Part shown: one piece after another, positions 53,954 to 62,040 of the stretch
Layout: the number at the start of each line of letters is the position of its first letter
How positions within the stretch are numbered: position 1 is the stretch's first letter
Assembly (NCBI RefSeq): GCF_026342835.1
Contig: NZ_JAPEMI010000001.1
Location: 3,912,501 to 3,976,500 of the forward strand
Direction of reading: 5' to 3'
DNA: 64,000 nt
Origin: Streptomyces sp. NBC_00154
GTDB lineage: Bacteria; Actinomycetota; Actinomycetes; Streptomycetales; Streptomycetaceae
The notes under the pieces: generated by a model
Told to the model about the DNA's origin: nothing
Databases searched by the model: none
Seen by the model: only the letters and a program-made list of their open reading frames with translations
Position numbers and translations under genes: made by a program

Positions 53954-55258
53954 TCAGTTACTGGAGACGGTGACCTTCTCGTCGTCGTTGAGCTGCTGCA
54001 CCAGCTGCTTGACCTTGGCCTTGTCCCAGACCAGGTTCCCGCCGGTGCTGCCCGAGATCGGCATGTTCATCGACTTGCCGTCACCGCCGGTGACGCCCTT
54101 CATCGCGAAGAACATGTTGCCCAGGTCCCACAGCGACATGTCCTTGTCGACGATGAGGGTGTCGAGGCCGGCGCCCATCGTCGGGTACAGCTTGAACGGG
54201 TTGAGGATCGTGGACGGCGTCGCGGTCTGGCTCGCCAGCGCCGCAAGGAACTTCTGCTGGTTCTTCGTACGGTCCAGGTCGCTGCCCGCGAAGGCGTACC
54301 GGGTCCGCACGAAGGCGAGTGACTGCTCGCCGTTCAGCGTCTGCTTGCCGGCCTGGAAGTCGGCGCCGGAGTTCTTGTCCTTGAATGCCTTGGGGATGTC
54401 GAGTTCCACCCCGCCGATCGCGTCCACGATCTTGGCGAAGCCGCCGAAGCCGATCTCGACGTAGTGGTCGATGTGCAATCCGGTGTTGAACTCGACGGTA
54501 CGGACCAGCAGCTCGGGGCCGTCCTCCGCGTAGGCGGCGTTCAGCTTGGTGAAGCGGCCGCGGCCCGGGTAGAGCTTGCCCGAGTCGGAGCCCTTGTACG
54601 AGGGGATCTCCACGTTCGAGTCACGCGGCAGGGAGATCAGTGTCGGGCCGTTCGATCCGTCGTGCAGGATCATCATCGAGTCGGTCCGCTTGCCCTCGGC
54701 GGAGCCGGTGTGGAGCCTCTTCTTGTCCTCGGTCGACATGCCCGCGCGGCTGTCGGAACCGACGATCAGATAGTTGGTGCCGTCGCCCTCGCCGGGACGC
54801 TCGATCACCTTGGAGAGGTCGACCTCGCGCTTCAGCTTGGAGTCGGCCCAGAAGTACGTGCCGATGGAGACGGCCAGCACCACGACCACGAGGGTCAGTG
54901 CGCCTATCTTTATTCGACGGCGCCAGTCCGGCGCGGGCCGGCCCCGGACGTAACCGCCGTCACCGCCGCCGTAACCCCGGCCGCCGCCGTTGCCGCCGCC
55001 GTAGACCTGACCGGCGCCGTAACCGTTGTCGTACCCGGCGTTGTCGTCATAGCCGTCGGAGTACCGCGGCGGCTCCGGACGGCGCTGTTGCGGCGGCGCC
55101 GGGTACTGCCGCGGTGGCGCCGGGCGCTGCGGCGGCGGTGCGGGGTGCCGCTGGACGTGCGGCATCACACGGGCACCCTCGGGCTGGGCGCTGTCACTGC
55201 CCCGTCCGTAGCGGTCGTCGCGGTTGTCGTCGGTCCATCCACCGGGCCTGTCGCTCAT
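53954..55258 (-). CDS. LCP (LytR-CpsA-Psr) family protein 1
   Basis: The 434-aa protein has a long cytoplasmic N-terminal tail (about 115 residues) rich in Pro, Gln, Tyr and Gly, one membrane helix (IKIGALTLVVVVLAVSIGTYF) and an extracytoplasmic LCP domain. LCP hallmarks are GSDSRAG, SLPRDSNVEIP, LNAAYAEDGP, HIDHYVEIGF and SLAFVRTRYAF. LCP enzymes transfer glycopolymers such as teichoic acids from a lipid carrier to peptidoglycan. There is no LytR_C domain. ATG 55258 is the first Met of the protein. Confidence 0.9.
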   Translation of the reverse strand: MSDRPGGWTDDNRDDRYGRGSDSAQPEGARVMPHVQRHPAPPPQRPAPPRQYPAPPQQRRPEPPRYSDGYDDNAGYDNGYGAGQVYGGGNGGGRGYGGGDGGYVRGRPAPDWRRRIKIGALTLVVVVLAVSIGTYFWADSKLKREVDLSKVIERPGEGDGTNYLIVGSDSRAGMSTEDKKRLHTGSAEGKRTDSMMILHDGSNGPTLISLPRDSNVEIPSYKGSDSGKLYPGRGRFTKLNAAYAEDGPELLVRTVEFNTGLHIDHYVEIGFGGFAKIVDAIGGVELDIPKAFKDKNSGADFQAGKQTLNGEQSLAFVRTRYAFAGSDLDRTKNQQKFLAALASQTATPSTILNPFKLYPTMGAGLDTLIVDKDMSLWDLGNMFFAMKGVTGGDGKSMNMPISGSTGGNLVWDKAKVKQLVQQLNDDEKVTVSSN

Positions 55259-55378
55259 GCGGACCAGTGTGCAGGCCGGACCTGTCGGTATTACAGGGGG
55301 TGTGAGATATCGGGCCTCGGCTGTTGCCAAGCTGATGCAATGTCCGCGGCGCAGGGCCCCCGCAATAAGGTGGACGGC

Positions 55379-55930
55379 ATGACAGATCAGGCCCCGCGCC
55401 CGGAGGGCGATATTCCGGGCAAGCCGACCGCGGCGTCCCGGACCACCCTCAGCCACATCATGACCGGCAGTGACACCAACCTGCTGGGCACTGTGCACGG
55501 TGGCGTGATCATGAAACTCGTCGACGACGCGGCGGGCGCCGTGGCCGGCCGGCACTCCGGCGGCCCCGCGGTGACGGCCTCGATGGACGAGATGGTCTTC
55601 CTGGAGCCGGTCCGTGTCGGTGACCTTGTTCACGTCCGCGCGCAGGTGAACTGGACCGGCCGCTCCTCGATGGAGGTCGGCGTCCGGGTCATGGCCGAAC
55701 GGTGGAACGAATCGACCCCCGCCCAGCAGGTCGGCAGCGCGTATCTGGTGTTCGCGGCGGTCGACGGGGACGGCAGGCCGCGCCCCGTACCTCCTGTGAT
55801 CCCGGAGACGGAGCGCGACAAGCGGCGCTACCAGGAGGCGCAGATCCGGCGTACGCACCGTCTCGCGCGGCGCCGCGCGATCAAGGAACTGCGCGAGAAG
55901 CGCATCGCGGACGGCATCGACGTCGACTGA
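55379..55930 (+). CDS. Hotdog-fold acyl-CoA thioesterase
   Basis: The 183-aa protein resembles YciA/cytosolic acyl-CoA hydrolases: the GTVHGGVIMKLVDDAAG active-site segment with the catalytic Asp, and SMDEMVFLEPVRVGDLVHVRA. It releases CoA from acyl-CoA esters, probably in the cytoplasm. The C-terminal 35 residues are strongly basic and helical. It is divergent from LCP protein 1 and converges with LCP protein 2. Confidence 0.88.
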   Translation: MTDQAPRPEGDIPGKPTAASRTTLSHIMTGSDTNLLGTVHGGVIMKLVDDAAGAVAGRHSGGPAVTASMDEMVFLEPVRVGDLVHVRAQVNWTGRSSMEVGVRVMAERWNESTPAQQVGSAYLVFAAVDGDGRPRPVPPVIPETERDKRRYQEAQIRRTHRLARRRAIKELREKRIADGIDVD

Positions 55931-56001
55931 CGGCAGGCCCCGGGTCCGGCGGGACGGGCGCCCCGGCGGCCGCCGTCCCCCGCCCCGTACGGCACCGCTC
56001 C

Positions 56002-57510
56002 CTACGGGCACACCACCTGGTCGCCCGTGATCGTGCCGAACTCGCCCCGGTGCCTCGCCTCGGCCTGCACCCGCTCCACCCTGCCGAAGTTCTCGCCCGC
56101 GGTCACCTTCATCGTCTTGCCCTGCCCCGTGACCGCCCGCAGCTCGGCCCCCGGCAGCGCTGCCGCCAGCGACTTCGCCGACCGGTCCCACCGCGGGTCG
56201 TACTCGACCAGCGTGTGCTTCAGGCTGCGCGGCTCCGCGTTGAGCGGGGCCCGTGTCGTAACGAAGCCGGTGGCGCGCAGTGCGTCGTCGACCTTCCTGC
56301 CGAGCCCGTCCTGCACGGTCCCGTTGTAGACCTGGACCCGGATCTCACCCGGTGCGACATCGACCGGCTTCGCCACCGGCGTCTTCGGCCGCTTCGAAGC
56401 CAGCGGCTTGTCGTCGCGCAGCGCCTCGAAGAGCCTCTTCGACTTCGCCGGGTCCCATTTGACCGTCGAGCCGATGCCCTTGACCGGGAAGGAGGGATCG
56501 CTGATCGGTACGGAGGCGAACTCGGACGACGCCGGGGTGAAGCCGCGCATCGCCTGGCCGAGGTCCAGCAGCTGGTCGGTGCCGAACCCCCGATCCGCCC
56601 GGACCGAACCGAGCATCGTCGACGCGACGTCCCGGAACTTCACCGGGTTCATCAGCACACCGCTGCTGGTCGCCCGCTTGATCAGCGACGCGAGGAACCT
56701 CTGCTGGCGCTGCATCCGGCCCAGGTCGGCGGCGGCGTCGATATGGCGTGAGCGCACGTACCGGAGCGCCTGCTCGCCGTCCAGCCAATGGGTGCCCGCG
56801 GCGAGATCGAGACCGGTGTACGAGTCCTTCATCGGCCGCGCCGTGCAGATCTGCACCCCGCCGAGGGTGTCCACCGTCTTCATGAAGCTGGTGAAGTCGA
56901 CCTCCAGGTAGTGGTCGACCTTGACACCGGTCATGCGCTCGACCGTCCGTACGGTCAGACTCGGCCCGCCCTCCGCGTAGGCGGCGTTCAGCTTCACCGG
57001 ATGGGCGGCGTGCTCGACGCCGGTGGCCGGGTCCCGGTGCTCGGGGAGCTCGGTGTAGCTGTCACGCGGCAGCGAGACGATGGTCGCGCGTTCCTTGTCC
57101 GCCGACAGGTGCACCAGCATGATCGTGTCGGTGCAGTGGCAGGGCGCACCGCCCAGCCGGTACTTCCGCTTCTCCTCCCGGCTGACCTTGTCGCGACCGT
57201 CGGTGCCGACGAGCAGCAGGTTCATACCGTTGCCGGCCCGCGGCCGGTTCTTCATGTCCTTGAACGCGTCGACCCGGTCGATCCCGGTCTCCAGGCTGGT
57301 CACGACCGCATGACCGATCCCGCCTGCCCCGAGCACCAGCACGGACAGACTGGTCGCCACCCGCATACCCCAGCGGGGCCGCTCGTCCTGTTTTCTCGAC
57401 CTGCGCTGCGGGGGAGTGGCGTGGCGGCGCGGCGGACGGGGGGAGCTGTGCGGTGTGGGCACGGGGGGACCTCCGCGGTGCATGGGGGACCGTTCGCACA
57501 GTAGGTCCAT
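56002..57510 (-). CDS. LCP family protein 2 with C-terminal LytR_C domain
   Basis: The 502-aa protein has a basic cytoplasmic tail, one membrane helix (VATSLSVLVLGAGGIGHAVV), the LCP domain (VGTDGRDK, SLPRDSYTELP, LNAAYAEGGP, VDHYLEVDF, ALRYVRSRHID) and a C-terminal LytR_C domain (about 390-480, IRVQVYNGTVQDGLGRKV). I place the start at ATG 57510, with GGAG ten bases upstream; ATG 57483 lacks a site. The divergent GT2 gene begins 131 bp away. Confidence 0.9.
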   Translation of the reverse strand: MDLLCERSPMHRGGPPVPTPHSSPRPPRRHATPPQRRSRKQDERPRWGMRVATSLSVLVLGAGGIGHAVVTSLETGIDRVDAFKDMKNRPRAGNGMNLLLVGTDGRDKVSREEKRKYRLGGAPCHCTDTIMLVHLSADKERATIVSLPRDSYTELPEHRDPATGVEHAAHPVKLNAAYAEGGPSLTVRTVERMTGVKVDHYLEVDFTSFMKTVDTLGGVQICTARPMKDSYTGLDLAAGTHWLDGEQALRYVRSRHIDAAADLGRMQRQQRFLASLIKRATSSGVLMNPVKFRDVASTMLGSVRADRGFGTDQLLDLGQAMRGFTPASSEFASVPISDPSFPVKGIGSTVKWDPAKSKRLFEALRDDKPLASKRPKTPVAKPVDVAPGEIRVQVYNGTVQDGLGRKVDDALRATGFVTTRAPLNAEPRSLKHTLVEYDPRWDRSAKSLAAALPGAELRAVTGQGKTMKVTAGENFGRVERVQAEARHRGEFGTITGDQVVCP

Positions 57511-57641
57511 ACGATCACCACTCCGGGAAGCCACCCGGTGGCGCGCGCCCGTGTCCCTCATTCGCGGTAACGTGGCGGCCGAATAACGCCGCCTCCTGGG
57601 GTGCGAACCCCCGGCGCCCCCGAGGACCCCCCGAGGACCAC

Positions 57642-58667
57642 ATGTCTGCCGCGCAGTACCCCGCCGTCTCCGTGATCATGCCGGTGCTCAATGAGGAACG
57701 CCATCTCAGGAACTCCGTCCGGCACATCCTCGAGCAGGAGTACGCCGGTGAGATGGAGGTCGTGATCGCGCTCGGCCCGTCCACGGACCGTACGGACGAG
57801 ATCGCCGCCGAGCTCGTACGCGAGGACTCCCGGGTGCACACGGTGCCGAACCCGACCGGCCGCACCCCGGCAGCGCTCAACGCCGCGATAAAGGCCTCCT
57901 CACACCCCATCGTGGTGCGGGTCGACGGCCACGGCATGCTCTCGCCGAACTACATCGCGACCGCCGTCCGCCTCCTGGAGGAGACCGGCGCGCAGAACGT
58001 CGGCGGCATCATGCACGCCGAGGGCGAGAACGCCTGGGAGGACGCCGTCGCCGCGGCCATGACGTCGAGGATCGGCGTCGGCAACGCGGCTTTCCACACC
58101 GGCGGCCAGGCGGGCCCGGCCGAGACCGTCTACCTGGGGGTCTTCCGCCGCGAGGCACTGGAGAAGGCGGACGGTTACAACGTGGAGTTCATCCGCGCCC
58201 AGGACTGGGAGCTGAACTTCCGGATCCGCGAGGCGGGCGGGCTGATCTGGTTCTCGCCCGAGCTGAAGGTGCAGTACCGGCCGCGTTCCTCGGTGAAGGC
58301 CCTCGCCAAGCAGTACAAGGACTACGGCCGCTGGCGCCACGTCGTCGCCCGCTACCACGCCGGCTCGATCAACCTGCGTTACCTGGCCCCGCCGACCGCC
58401 GTCTGCGCGATCGCGGTGGGCATCGTCGTCGGTGCGGCCGTTACCCCGTGGGCCTTCGTCATCCCGGCCGGTTACGCCGCGGCCATAGTCGCCGGGTCCC
58501 TCCCGGCGGGCAAGGGCCTGCCGCTGAAGGCACGGGCCCAGATCCCGGTGGCGCTGGCCACCATGCACATGTCCTGGGGCTACGGCTTCCTGACCAGCCC
58601 GCGCTCGCTGGCGAAGAAGGTCATGGCCGGCCGCCGTCCCGCGGTGCAGGTCTCCGGCCGGGCCTGA
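57642..58667 (+). CDS. Glycosyltransferase family 2 (ExoA-like)
   Basis: The 341-aa enzyme has a GT-A domain (VSVIMPVLNEERHL, the DGH motif at VVRVDGHGML in place of DXD, and AQDWELNFRIREAGG) and two to three C-terminal hydrophobic segments that should anchor it to the membrane. It resembles ExoA-type enzymes that extend lipid-linked exopolysaccharide repeats. ATG 57642 follows CGAGGACC. Being next to LCP genes it may build the polymer that they attach. Confidence 0.85.
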   Translation: MSAAQYPAVSVIMPVLNEERHLRNSVRHILEQEYAGEMEVVIALGPSTDRTDEIAAELVREDSRVHTVPNPTGRTPAALNAAIKASSHPIVVRVDGHGMLSPNYIATAVRLLEETGAQNVGGIMHAEGENAWEDAVAAAMTSRIGVGNAAFHTGGQAGPAETVYLGVFRREALEKADGYNVEFIRAQDWELNFRIREAGGLIWFSPELKVQYRPRSSVKALAKQYKDYGRWRHVVARYHAGSINLRYLAPPTAVCAIAVGIVVGAAVTPWAFVIPAGYAAAIVAGSLPAGKGLPLKARAQIPVALATMHMSWGYGFLTSPRSLAKKVMAGRRPAVQVSGRA

Positions 58668-58690
58668 GCCGATACACACGTTCACTGGGT

Positions 58691-58719
58691 GGAGCCCCGA
58701 GGTATTTGGTCAGGGCTCC
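58691..58719 (+). terminator. Hairpin after the glycosyltransferase gene
   Basis: GGAGCCC (58691-58697) pairs with GGGCTCC (58713-58719); an alternative TTGGT/ACCAA pairing overlaps it. Confidence 0.45.
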
Positions 58720-58755
58720 AACCAAGTGTCAGGCCTCAGCCGGCGGCGTCAGGCA

Positions 58756-59232
58756 TCAGTAGGAGGCGGTGCGCGTGCGGGCCTCTCCGGTGACGCCGTC
58801 GACGTACGACTGCGTGTACGACGTCAGCGGGTCCTTGTCGTATACCTGCGGCGTGTAGCACTGGGTCTGACCGGGCGAGATCTTGCAGCTGTACTGACGG
58901 CCGTCGTTGTTGCGGATGATGTACGCCCGGGCGCACGCGTAGCCTGCTGAGGCGGTGTCGCAGGCGCCCTGCGTGTGGCTGAGCGTCAATCGCGCCCACG
59001 CGGTGTGGCAGTTCACGCTGTAGCGCAGCTCGATGGTGCCGAACGTGGACCCGTAGGCATTCTGGACGGTGGCCGAGTGGATCGTCCGACCGTCGGCGGA
59101 GCAGCCGGTCGAGGACGGGTCCGTACCGTCGTACGTGTACGCCTGGGCACCGCTGGTACCCGCGATCAGCGCGAGGCCCAGCGAGCCCGCCACGACACCG
59201 GCGCGAGCGAAGTTACGCGTACGAAGACGCAT
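58756..59232 (-). CDS. Secreted DUF2690-like protein
   Basis: The 158-aa protein has a signal peptide ending at AQA|YT and a single domain with six Cys residues in the mature part, containing YDGTDPSSTGCS, IELRYSVNCHTAWARL and YTPQVYDKD. This is the DUF2690 pattern common in Streptomyces, of unknown function. ATG 59232 follows a GGAG-type site. The next gene upstream on the same strand is another small secreted Cys-containing protein. Confidence 0.82.
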   Translation of the reverse strand: MRLRTRNFARAGVVAGSLGLALIAGTSGAQAYTYDGTDPSSTGCSADGRTIHSATVQNAYGSTFGTIELRYSVNCHTAWARLTLSHTQGACDTASAGYACARAYIIRNNDGRQYSCKISPGQTQCYTPQVYDKDPLTSYTQSYVDGVTGEARTRTASY

Positions 59233-59405
59233 GGAGACTCCTGTGCGATAGTCGGGACGATGTGATCACTGCGACCTCGAGCCGATCTGTTGCCGCGTGC
59301 ATGCCAACTGCCGGAATGGCGTTTTGACGTGTATTCAGGGATGCGGTGGGTTGGAGTCGTGGGTGACCGGCAGGTGCAGCAGTTGAGGACGACGGGCTGT
59401 TTCTC

Positions 59406-59834
59406 TCAGCAGACCGTGGAGGTCGATCCGCCGGTGCTGTTCAGGTAACCCGTGGCGTGCGTGCAGTAGGCCGCGGTGTTGGCGGGGGTTCCCCAGAGCT
59501 CGGATCGCGTCGTGTTGGTCAGCTGGGCCGCGCCGTAGTCGTTGCCGGAGTCGGACTCATTGACGATGCGGATGTACAGGTCCCAGTTCGTGTGCGTGTC
59601 CCGAAACTGCTGCCACACATAGATGTAGGCGTAGTTGTATCCGCAGCCGTAGTACTGCTTGACCGAGGCGGCGTCTATTCCGCCGACCTGAATCACGCGA
59701 GTGCTCCCGATCTGGGACACGCTGCTGCAGCCGGAGGGAGTGCTGGCGGCGGCGGAGGGGGCGTTGACGAGAGAGAGGCCGGCTATCGCGGTGAGGGCGC
59801 CAAGAGTTGAGGCGACCTTCTTGCCAAGGTTCAT
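59406..59834 (-). CDS. Small secreted protein of unknown family
   Basis: The 142-aa protein has a signal peptide (LGALTAIAGLSLVNAPSAAA) and a mature part of about 110 residues rich in Tyr, Asn, Thr and Ser with four Cys, the last as the C-terminal residue. I do not recognise a family. ATG 59834 has a clear signal peptide directly after it; the upstream extension to 59900 would spoil it. It lies 173 bp upstream of the DUF2690-like gene on the same strand. Confidence 0.7.
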   Translation of the reverse strand: MNLGKKVASTLGALTAIAGLSLVNAPSAAASTPSGCSSVSQIGSTRVIQVGGIDAASVKQYYGCGYNYAYIYVWQQFRDTHTNWDLYIRIVNESDSGNDYGAAQLTNTTRSELWGTPANTAAYCTHATGYLNSTGGSTSTVC

Positions 59835-60284
59835 GGGTGGGCTCCAAGTCGGCAGCGAATAAGGCTCGTTGAAGCTACAGGCGGTGATCGCTACCGGCAA
59901 TTGGCCGTCGAGTGAGGTGAGTCACGCGCTGTGGTCGGGTAAGTCGCCCTCGTACGGCATGAGTTGGGGCACATGAGTGTCCTGTGGCCAGGGATCCCGT
60001 GCGTGTACGGGGGCGGGTCTGCGGTGTTGGTGACCCGCTCACTTTCGATGCGCTTGGCGAGCCCGTCCTCGTCCAGCTGTCCCGGATTCCGGCACAGTCC
60101 CACGGAGGCGCCCGCGGTCAGCGGGGGCGCGTCCCCGGTCGTCGGGTTACGCCGCCAGGTCTCCCTGCACCGGTGAGAGGGCCATGGCCGGCCGACGCCC
60201 GGCCGTCACCGTGTAGGTGTCGACACCGTGAGGGCCCTCCGATGTGCCGGAAGGCCCCCACAGTGCGTTGTGCCCGGTTCGGAG
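59835..60284. other. Intergenic region upstream of the small secreted gene
   Basis: About 450 bp with short open frames on both strands, none with a ribosome site or a convincing protein. A weak hairpin at 60228-60261 may end the LCP transcript. The upstream part should hold the promoter of the gene at 59406-59834. Confidence 0.4.
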
Positions 60285-61991
60285 CTACCAGCCGAAGCCC
60301 GGCTGGACGTCCATGCAGGCCGTCTCGTCGTCGCCGTTCAGGGCCCGTGCGCTCTTCGGGGTCTTCTCCTCGGCGCTGGGGGCGGGATAGGGCCCGCTCT
60401 CGCGCCAGTCGGCCCCCACGGTCAGCGTGATGCCCGAGACGGCGGTCGACTTCTTCACCGCCGTCAGCGGGATGCCGAGCGCCTTGGCGACGGCCTGGGC
60501 GTTGCCCTCCACGTCCTCGCTCGGGAAGAGCACCCCGGTCCGCGCCGCCGCGTCCGTGTTCTGAACGTCGACCGTGGCCTGGGTGAAACCCTCCCCGGCC
60601 AGCAGCTTCTTGACCGCCGAGGCGCGGCCCTCGACCGGGTACTCGGTGTCGGTACGGGTCCCGTTGCGGATACTGACCGGAATCTCGGCGACGGGGGCCG
60701 TGGGCTCCTTGGCGGCCGGAGCCTTGCGCTTGGACGCCTTGCCGTCGAGCGGGATGTCGTCGCGGACCATCTGGAACAGCTGGGCGGCGTCGACGGGCTT
60801 GGGGAGCACACGGCTGCTGTTCGCACCCGTTCCGTAGACGTTCGGCATCGTCGTCATCGTGATGCGCTTGGTGGGGACCTTCTTGAGCTCGCCCGCGAGG
60901 TCGTACAGCTTTTTGACCGTGTCGATGCCCTTGTCGACGGTCAGCGCGGAGGTCGCCGCCTCGGCGAGGCCGGTCAGCTTGCTGGGGTCGGTGAGCTTGG
61001 TCCCCTTGCGCAGCTCACGGACCATCGAGTTCATGTACATGTGCTGGGCGTGCGTACGGCCGAGGTCGGTGCCGTCCCCGAAGCCGTAGCGAGTCCGCAG
61101 CCACTGGAGGGCCTGCTCGCCTTTGACCTTGGTGGTGCCCTCCTTCAGCTTCAGCCCGGAGCCCTTGCCGTCCCTCGTGTGGGAGTAGACGTTTCCCTTG
61201 ACACAGACCGGGACGCCGCCGATCGCGTCGGCCATCGAGACCACGCCGGAGAAGTCGATCATCATGAAATGGTCGATGGTGATGCCGGTGAGCTCGTACC
61301 AGGCGGCCACGGTGCACCCGGGGCCGCCACGGCCGAGCGTCTCGTTGGTCATTGCCAGACCCGTGGTGGCCGGGTAGACGTGCCCCGTCTTCGGATCGGT
61401 GCAGTTCGGGATCTTCAGCAGCGTGTCGCGCGGCATGCTGATCACCGACATGTTGCTTCGGTCGGCGGAGAGATGGAGCAGCATCTGTACATCGGCGAGG
61501 GGCGGCGCCCCGAATGTGTCCTTGGCCCCGCCGAGCTTCTGGTTCTTTTTGGAGTCCCGTGCGTCCGAACCGATGAGCAGGATGTTCAGCGGGGTCTGAC
61601 CGGCGGCGTTGGCCTTGTGCTCGGTCATCTTCTTGTCGCCGAGCGTCAGGTCCGCCTTCTTCAGGTTCCCGTTGAGGTGCTGGTAGTAGAGGTATCCGGC
61701 GCCGGCGCCGCCGAGTATGACCACAGCGAGAACCCACGCGATCCAGCGCAGTATGCGGCGCTTCCCGCGTCGGCCGTGCCGGTGCGACTGCCCGCGGCGG
61801 CGCCCGCCGCGGCCCGGGCGGTCCCGGTCCGCGGCGCCGCCGCTGTTCCGCCGGCCGTCCCGTCCGCTGTCGTGCCCGTCGTCGGAGCCGGCGGACGGGC
61901 CGTCGTCGTACAGGCCGTCGTCCCAGCCGAGTTGTCCGGCATGCCGGACGCGTGGTCGCGTTCCCTCCCCAGGTGTGCTGCTCCGTCCCAC
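60285..61991 (-). CDS. LCP family protein 3 with LytR_C domain
   Basis: The 568-aa protein has an acidic then strongly basic cytoplasmic tail, one membrane helix (ILRWIAWVLAVVILGGAGAGYLYY), the LCP domain (IGSDARDSK, SMPRDTLLKIP, GCTVAAWYELTG, IDHFMMIDF, ALQWLRTRYGFGDG) and a LytR_C domain (IPVSIRNGT... to TLTVGADW). I chose GTG 61991, preceded by AGGGGGG, since it lies just past the stop of LCP protein 4. Both LCP genes should be in one transcript, 49 bp apart. Confidence 0.88.
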   Translation of the reverse strand: MGRSSTPGEGTRPRVRHAGQLGWDDGLYDDGPSAGSDDGHDSGRDGRRNSGGAADRDRPGRGGRRRGQSHRHGRRGKRRILRWIAWVLAVVILGGAGAGYLYYQHLNGNLKKADLTLGDKKMTEHKANAAGQTPLNILLIGSDARDSKKNQKLGGAKDTFGAPPLADVQMLLHLSADRSNMSVISMPRDTLLKIPNCTDPKTGHVYPATTGLAMTNETLGRGGPGCTVAAWYELTGITIDHFMMIDFSGVVSMADAIGGVPVCVKGNVYSHTRDGKGSGLKLKEGTTKVKGEQALQWLRTRYGFGDGTDLGRTHAQHMYMNSMVRELRKGTKLTDPSKLTGLAEAATSALTVDKGIDTVKKLYDLAGELKKVPTKRITMTTMPNVYGTGANSSRVLPKPVDAAQLFQMVRDDIPLDGKASKRKAPAAKEPTAPVAEIPVSIRNGTRTDTEYPVEGRASAVKKLLAGEGFTQATVDVQNTDAAARTGVLFPSEDVEGNAQAVAKALGIPLTAVKKSTAVSGITLTVGADWRESGPYPAPSAEEKTPKSARALNGDDETACMDVQPGFGW

Positions 61992-62040
61992 CGGGTCCCC
62001 CCTGCTGCTCAGACTCTTGGAATGGCGCAGTGACCCCGTG

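Noticed and set aside
54464..55378. N-terminal extension of the thioesterase frame across LCP protein 1
   Set aside because: The extension is antisense to the LCP gene and is Arg/Val-rich; the hotdog domain begins at ATG 55379.
59891..60176. Small frames of about 70 aa on both strands
   Set aside because: No ribosome site, no domain, and codon composition unlike neighbouring genes.
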